Positions 6,991 through 10,700 of a stretch of 10,700 nucleotides of DNA are shown piece after piece. Numbering within the stretch: position 1 is the stretch's first letter; every line of letters begins with the position of its first letter. The DNA comes from CAXSEF01 sp964236535. Its GTDB lineage: Bacteria; Pseudomonadota; Alphaproteobacteria; Acetobacterales; Acetobacteraceae. The notes under the pieces were generated by a model that saw only the letters and a program-made list of their open reading frames with translations, made no database searches and was not told the origin of the DNA. Location: contig CAXSEF010000106.1 in assembly GCA_964236535.1 (NCBI GenBank), forward strand, positions 1 to 10,700. Reading direction: 5' to 3'. A program made the translations under genes and the position numbers.

Positions 6991-7020
6991 TTGGAACAGC
7001 GTCGGCCACATGCTTACACT
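6991..7020 (+). promoter_or_regulatory. Candidate promoter for the TetR gene
   Basis: TTGGAA (6991-6996) and TACACT (7015-7020) are separated by 18 bases. Each matches four of six consensus positions of a housekeeping sigma factor. Transcription would begin about 18-20 bases before the TTG start at 7045. On the opposite strand a perfect TTGACA lies at 7046-7051, pointing toward the EthD gene, but no good -10 follows it at the right distance. Confidence 0.35.
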
Positions 7021-7044
7021 GCACACATCGGGGTTCTGCATACA
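7011..7044. promoter_or_regulatory. Three related 8-mers, candidate operator half-sites
   Basis: TGCTTACA (7011-7018), TGCACACA (7020-7027) and TGCATACA (7037-7044) recur between the TetR and EthD genes. The last two sit in matching 9-mers CTGCACACA and CTGCATACA, 17 bases apart. They overlap the candidate -10 and end at the regulator start codon. TetR proteins usually bind palindromes and these are direct repeats, so the assignment is tentative. Confidence 0.25.
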
Positions 7045-7623
7045 TTGTCAACATCGGCCGAACGAGGGTACCACCACGGGACGCTGCGGACGGCGCTGGT
7101 CGGCGCGGCGCTCGACCTGCTGGCGGACGATGGCGCCGACGCCGTCTCGCTGCGCGCTGTTGCGCGTCGTGCCGGCGTGTCCGCCATGGCTCCCTACCGG
7201 CACTATCCGGACAAGGAGGCGCTCCTCGCGGCGGTTGCGACGCAGGGCTTCGACGGCTTGCGCGATGTGCTCAGCGTCGCCGACGCGGCAGGCCCGACGG
7301 ACCGGGCCCTGGTGGCGCAAGCCGTGGCCTACGTGCGCTATGCGCTGGAGAACCCGGCCCTGTTCCGGCTCATGTTCGGGTCCAGACGCCTTGGCACCCA
7401 TCCGGAACTGGCCGCGGCCGGCGAGGCTGCCTACGCCGTGCTGGCGGCGCGGGTCGCAGCCGAGGCGCCGGCCAACATCGACCGCGAAGCCCGCGCGCTG
7501 GGCTGCTGGTCGCTGGTGCACGGCCTGGCATCGCTGTTCCTGGACGGCCGGATCAGCGACAAGACAAAGGCCTCGGATGGCGACCTCACCCGCCGGGTCG
7601 CCGAAGCCATGCTTGGCGTCTAG
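7045..7623 (+). CDS. TetR/AcrR-family transcriptional regulator, WHG-type C-terminal domain
   Basis: 192 residues from a TTG at 7045. This start places the family opening RGYHHGTLR (7-15) at the N-terminus; GGGG about 11 bases upstream is only a weak ribosome-binding site, and no ATG or GTG serves better in this frame. The DNA-binding helix-turn-helix covers about 35-57 (SLRAVARRAGVSAMAPYRHY), followed by PDKEALLAAVA. The C-terminal ligand domain has YALENPALFRLMFG (99-112) and SLVHGLASLFLDG (156-168), as in TetR regulators with the WHG domain. It is divergent from EthD-DUF4188 across 81 bases and is most simply their repressor and its own, released by an unknown ligand. That role is inferred from position. 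Confidence 0.88.
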   Translation: MSTSAERGYHHGTLRTALVGAALDLLADDGADAVSLRAVARRAGVSAMAPYRHYPDKEALLAAVATQGFDGLRDVLSVADAAGPTDRALVAQAVAYVRYALENPALFRLMFGSRRLGTHPELAAAGEAAYAVLAARVAAEAPANIDREARALGCWSLVHGLASLFLDGRISDKTKASDGDLTRRVAEAMLGV

Positions 7624-7651
7624 GCACACCCATCATCTAGATATCGCGATC

Positions 7652-7695
7652 CTCAAGGCGCGGCCTTGAGCGAAGTCCGGCGGCAGAGCCCGCGG
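7652..7695 (+). repeat. Paired-hairpin repeat, copy 6
   Basis: Stem 1 CTCAAGGC-GCG-GCCTTGAG (7652-7670) is perfect. The joiner is CGAAGT (7671-7676). Stem 2 CCGGCGGC-AGA-GCCCGCGG (7677-7695) has six of eight pairs. The tail CCTTGCCGATC (7696-7706) resembles other copies. It lies 28 bases after the TetR stop and, unlike the other copies, has the same orientation as the gene before it. Confidence 0.72.
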
Positions 7696-7731
7696 CCTTG
7701 CCGATCGGACCGGGCACGCCATCGCCGCCAC

Positions 7732-7755
7732 AGGTCCGGCAGCGGAGCCTCTCGC
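7732..7755 (+). repeat. Degenerate partial repeat copy
   Basis: AGGTCCGGCAGCGGAGCCTC resembles the second half of copy 6 (AGTCCGGCGGCAGAGCC) with several changes and no good stem. It is probably a decayed fragment, in the 205-base region between the TetR gene and valS. Confidence 0.35.
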
Positions 7756-7828
7756 CCTGGGCGCCGCGGATCGCAGGGCAGGATTACCCGTCTGTCAGGG
7801 TGCCCCCGCCTCCTGCTAGAACCGCGCC

Positions 7829-10525
7829 ATGCTGGACAAGACCTTCACGCCCGCCGAGGCGGAATCCCGCGTCTACGACCTCTGGGAGAGCGGCGGCGGG
7901 TTCGCGGCCGGGACCCGGCCCGACGCCGCGCCCTACACCATCATGGTGCCGCCGCCCAACGTCACCGGGAGCCTGCATGTCGGCCATGCGCTGACCTTCA
8001 CCGTCCAGGACATCCTGATCCGCTGGCGGCGCATGCAGGGCCGCGATGCGCTGTGGCAGCCCGGCACCGACCACGCCGGGATCGCCACGCAGATGGTGGT
8101 GGAGCGACTGCTCGCGGCCGAGGGCGCCGACCGGCGCGAAATCGGCCGCAGCGCCTTCACCGACCGCGTCTGGCGCTGGAAGGCGGAGTCGGGAGGCAGC
8201 ATCTCGACCCAGCTGCGCCGGCTTGGCGCCTCGCTCGACTGGCCGCGCGAGCGCTTCACCATGGATGACGGGCTGTCCGATGCGGTGCGCGAGGTGTTCG
8301 TCACCCTGCACCGCGAGGGGCTGATCTACCGCGACCGCCGGCTGGTGAACTGGGACCCGGCGTTCCGCTCGGCGATCTCCGACCTCGAGGTGGAGAACCG
8401 GGAGACGCGCGGCTCGATGTGGTACCTGCGCTACCCGGTGGCCGACGACACGGACGGCCGCTCGATCCTGGTCGCGACCACGCGGCCGGAGACCATGCTC
8501 GGCGACGTGGCGGTCGCGGTGAACCCGGACGACGCGCGCCACGCCGACCTGGTGGGGCGCGAGGTCGTGCTGCCGCTGACCGGGCGGCGCATCCCGATCA
8601 TCGCCGACGCGCATGCGGACCCCGAGAAGGGCAGCGGCGCGGTCAAGATCACCCCGGCGCACGACTTCAACGACTTCGCGGTGGGCCAGCGGCACGGGCT
8701 GCCGATGCCGATCGTGCTCGACGAGCAGGCGCGGATCACCCTCGACGACCTCGTGCTGGCGGACGTGCCGGGCCTGGCCGACCCCGGCTTCACCCGCGGC
8801 CTCGCCGGCCTGCCGCGCGACGAGGCACGCCGCGCCGTGGTGGCGGAACTGGACCGGCTCGGGCTGCTCGACCGCGTGGAGCCGCACACGCTGCAGGTCC
8901 CGCACGCCGAGCGTGGTGGCGCGGTCGTCGAGCCGCGGCTGACGACGCAGTGGTACGTGAACGCCGCCGCACTCGCGGGCCCGGCAATCGCCGCGGTCGA
9001 GGGCGGCGCCGCGCGTTTCGTGCCGCAGCAGTGGGAGAACACGTTCTTCGCCTGGATGCGCGACATCCAGCCATGGTGCATCAGCCGCCAGCTGTGGTGG
9101 GGCCACCGCATCCCGGCGTGGTATGCGCCGGACGGCGCCGTGTTCGTCGAACGCAGCGAAGCCGAAGCCCGCGCTGCGGCCCGTGCCCATTTCGGCGAGG
9201 ACGTGGCCCTCGCGCGCGACGAGGACGTGCTCGACACCTGGTTCAGCTCGGCGCTGTGGCCGTTCTCGACGCTGGGCTGGCCGGAGCGCACCGCAGAGCT
9301 GGCGCGCCGCTACCCGACCGACGTGCTGGTGACCGGGTTCGACATCATCTTCTTCTGGGTCGCCAGGATGCTGATGATGGGCATGCACCTGACGGGCGAG
9401 GTGCCGTTCCGCACCATCTACATCCACGGCCTGGTGCGCGACGAGCACGGCCAGAAGATGAGCAAGTCGCGCGGCAACGTCATCGACCCGCTGCTGCTGA
9501 TCGACCGCTACGGCGCCGACGCGCTGCGTTTTGCCATCGCCTCGCTCACCGGGCCCGGCCGCGACGTCAAGCTCGGCGAGGCGGTCGTGGAGTCGCACCG
9601 CAGCTTCGTCACCAAGCTGTGGAACGCCGCGCGGTTCTTCGAGATGAACGGCGTGGTGCCAGCGCCGGGGTTCGACCCGGCCGTGGTCCAGGCGCCGCTG
9701 TGCCGCTGGCTGCTCGATGCCGCGGACGCCGCGATCGCGGAGGCGGACGAGGCGCTGGAGGCCTACCGCATGGCCGACTATGCCGGCGCCTGCTACCGCT
9801 TCACCTGGAACACGCTGTGCGACTGGTTCGTCGAGATCGCCAAGCCCGGGCTGGCGCAGCAGGACGCGGCAGGCGCCGAGCTGCGCGCCACCGCATCGTA
9901 CGTGCTGGGCGCGGTGCTGCGTCTGCTGCACCCGGTGATGCCGTTCGTGACCGAGGAGCTGTGGGGCAGCCTGGGCTACGGCGCGGCGGGCAGCCTGATC
10001 CGGGCGCCGTGGCCCGCCGCGTCCGGAGTGACCGCGCCGGCCGCCGCCCGCGCCGAGCTGGGCTGGGCGATCGGCTGCGTCGGCGCGGTCCGCACGTTGC
10101 GCGCCGAGATGAACGTGCCGGCCGGGATGCGTGTGGCCGTGCTGCTGCGCGACGCTTCGCCGCAGACGCTGGCCCGGCTCGCGGACTGGGGAGAGACGAT
10201 CCGCCGCCTCGCCCGGCTGTCCGGGCTGGCCCCGCTGGATGGCGCGGCGGGTGAACCGGTGGGCGGTGCGGCGCAGGCGATACTGGGCGAGGCGACGCTG
10301 GTGATGCCGCTCGCGGGGATGATCGACATTCCCGCCGAGCGCACGCGGCTGGGGCGCGACCTGGCCCGCGCCGCCGAGGAGCGCACCCGGCTGGAACGCA
10401 AACTGGACAACCCGGGCTTCACCGGGCGCGCCAAGCCGGAGGTGGTCGACGAGACGCGTGAGCGTCGTGATGCCGCCCGGCGCGAGGAGGAGCGGCTGAC
10501 CGCGGCACTGCAGCGCCTGGCTTGA
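7829..10525 (+). CDS. valS: Valyl-tRNA synthetase
   Basis: 898 residues, a normal bacterial length. This class I synthetase charges tRNA(Val) with valine in the cytoplasm and edits mischarged threonine. The catalytic fold shows PPPNVTGSLHVGH (41-53; HVGH is the HIGH signature) and KMSKS (543-547). The inserted editing domain (about 190-400) has ATTRPETMLGDVAVAVNP and GSGAVKITPAHDFND. WCISRQLWWGHRIPAW (near 416) and DVLVTGFDIIFFWVARM (near 497) are conserved ValS blocks. The anticodon-binding region includes FTWNTLCDWFVE. The C-terminus is a charged coiled coil (about 832-898) that contacts tRNA. The ATG at 7829 gives the usual MLxKTF opening; no strong ribosome-binding site precedes it. No leader attenuator is evident in the 205 bases upstream. 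Confidence 0.98.
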   Translation: MLDKTFTPAEAESRVYDLWESGGGFAAGTRPDAAPYTIMVPPPNVTGSLHVGHALTFTVQDILIRWRRMQGRDALWQPGTDHAGIATQMVVERLLAAEGADRREIGRSAFTDRVWRWKAESGGSISTQLRRLGASLDWPRERFTMDDGLSDAVREVFVTLHREGLIYRDRRLVNWDPAFRSAISDLEVENRETRGSMWYLRYPVADDTDGRSILVATTRPETMLGDVAVAVNPDDARHADLVGREVVLPLTGRRIPIIADAHADPEKGSGAVKITPAHDFNDFAVGQRHGLPMPIVLDEQARITLDDLVLADVPGLADPGFTRGLAGLPRDEARRAVVAELDRLGLLDRVEPHTLQVPHAERGGAVVEPRLTTQWYVNAAALAGPAIAAVEGGAARFVPQQWENTFFAWMRDIQPWCISRQLWWGHRIPAWYAPDGAVFVERSEAEARAAARAHFGEDVALARDEDVLDTWFSSALWPFSTLGWPERTAELARRYPTDVLVTGFDIIFFWVARMLMMGMHLTGEVPFRTIYIHGLVRDEHGQKMSKSRGNVIDPLLLIDRYGADALRFAIASLTGPGRDVKLGEAVVESHRSFVTKLWNAARFFEMNGVVPAPGFDPAVVQAPLCRWLLDAADAAIAEADEALEAYRMADYAGACYRFTWNTLCDWFVEIAKPGLAQQDAAGAELRATASYVLGAVLRLLHPVMPFVTEELWGSLGYGAAGSLIRAPWPAASGVTAPAAARAELGWAIGCVGAVRTLRAEMNVPAGMRVAVLLRDASPQTLARLADWGETIRRLARLSGLAPLDGAAGEPVGGAAQAILGEATLVMPLAGMIDIPAERTRLGRDLARAAEERTRLERKLDNPGFTGRAKPEVVDETRERRDAARREEERLTAALQRLA

Positions 10526-10599
10526 GGCATGGCCGGCCAAGACCATCGCAGCAAGAGACCTGCTCACACCAGCGACCCAAGGCATTGACCGGTAAGGCG

Positions 10600-10615
10600 C
10601 AGCAAGGCCGGGCTC
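10600..10615 (-). repeat. 16-base repeat fragment (tail of paired-hairpin family)
   Basis: CAGCAAGGCCGGGCTC is identical to 5900-5915, the outer edge of copy 3. Beyond it the sequence diverges and the hairpins are lost, so this looks like a truncated or decayed inverted copy about 75 bases after the valS stop. Confidence 0.55.
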
Positions 10616-10664
10616 CCCTCCGCCTGCATTCCAACGACCCAGGCGGGTCATCAGAACCTTGCGC

Positions 10665-10700
10665 GGGCTGCGCCCAGACCCGCCGAAGGCCTGAGGCTTT
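10665..10700 (-). repeat. Paired-hairpin repeat, copy 7 (inverted), cut by window end
   Basis: Plus strand: GGGC-TGC-GCCC (10665-10675), then AGACCCGCCG, then AAGGCC-TGA-GGCTTT (10686-10700), which pairs throughout with one G-T wobble. Joiner and loop match copy 4 (CAGACCCGCC and TGA). The unit runs off the window. It lies beyond the valS 3' end and is antisense to valS, as copy 3 is to hrpB. Confidence 0.65.

Noticed and set aside
6964..7041. Upstream extension of the EthD protein to 7041
   Set aside because: The extra 26 residues lack family similarity and would extend over the regulatory region up to the TetR start; MIKFTILL at 6963 is the normal family start.
6493..7044. Upstream extension of the TetR protein toward 6493
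   Set aside because: It would run antisense through the EthD gene, and the family opening RGYHHG lies only 7 residues after the TTG at 7045.
7624..7828. T-box or other leader regulator of valS
   Set aside because: No specifier stem or T-box-like sequence is visible, and T-boxes are not typical of proteobacteria; the region holds repeat copy 6 and a decayed fragment only.
7784..10651. 955-codon open frame antisense to valS
   Set aside because: It is Arg/His/Gln-rich with no domain and lies fully opposite an unmistakable valS.

Overview
The window is very GC-rich DNA (sampled 60-base rows in the first 6 kb reach 80% or more). The gene content (a long DsbD/ScsB-type reductase, HrpB, a WHG-type TetR regulator, ValS) and the paired-hairpin intergenic repeats suggest an alphaproteobacterium, most likely Acetobacteraceae. 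That placement is inference; no rRNA or tRNA is present. The window is part of a draft scaffold, because a 100-base N run sits at 2653-2752.

Layout. Positions 1-221 hold two copies of a paired-hairpin repeat beyond the 3' end of a minus-strand dsbD/scsB-like gene (222-2576). A divergent intergenic region containing the assembly gap follows (2577-2918). Next come a small plus-strand lipoprotein of unknown function (2919-3314) and the helicase gene hrpB (about 3311-5890), which appears to start on a CTG overlapping the lipoprotein stop codon. The convergent region 5891-6139 carries three more paired-hairpin repeats, two of them facing each other. A small accessory module follows: DUF4188 (6140-6586) and EthD (6619-6963) on the minus strand, with a divergent TetR/AcrR regulator (7045-7623). 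Another repeat lies in 7624-7828, then valS (7829-10525), and further repeat copies run to the window end.

How the genes relate. dsbD-like (periplasmic thiol redox), hrpB and valS are unrelated chromosomal genes. The EthD/DUF4188/TetR group looks like a self-contained regulated unit: two small proteins of dimeric alpha-beta barrel type in one transcription unit, facing their probable repressor across 81 bases. I see no phage, CRISPR, toxin-antitoxin or known defence system.

Most noteworthy signals: the dispersed double-hairpin element, with compensatory base changes and a near-constant antisense orientation to upstream genes; an N gap flanked by an exact 55-base duplication, which looks like an assembly artefact; the absence of any ATG/GTG/TTG start for hrpB; and a change in strand composition across the intergenic/accessory zone.
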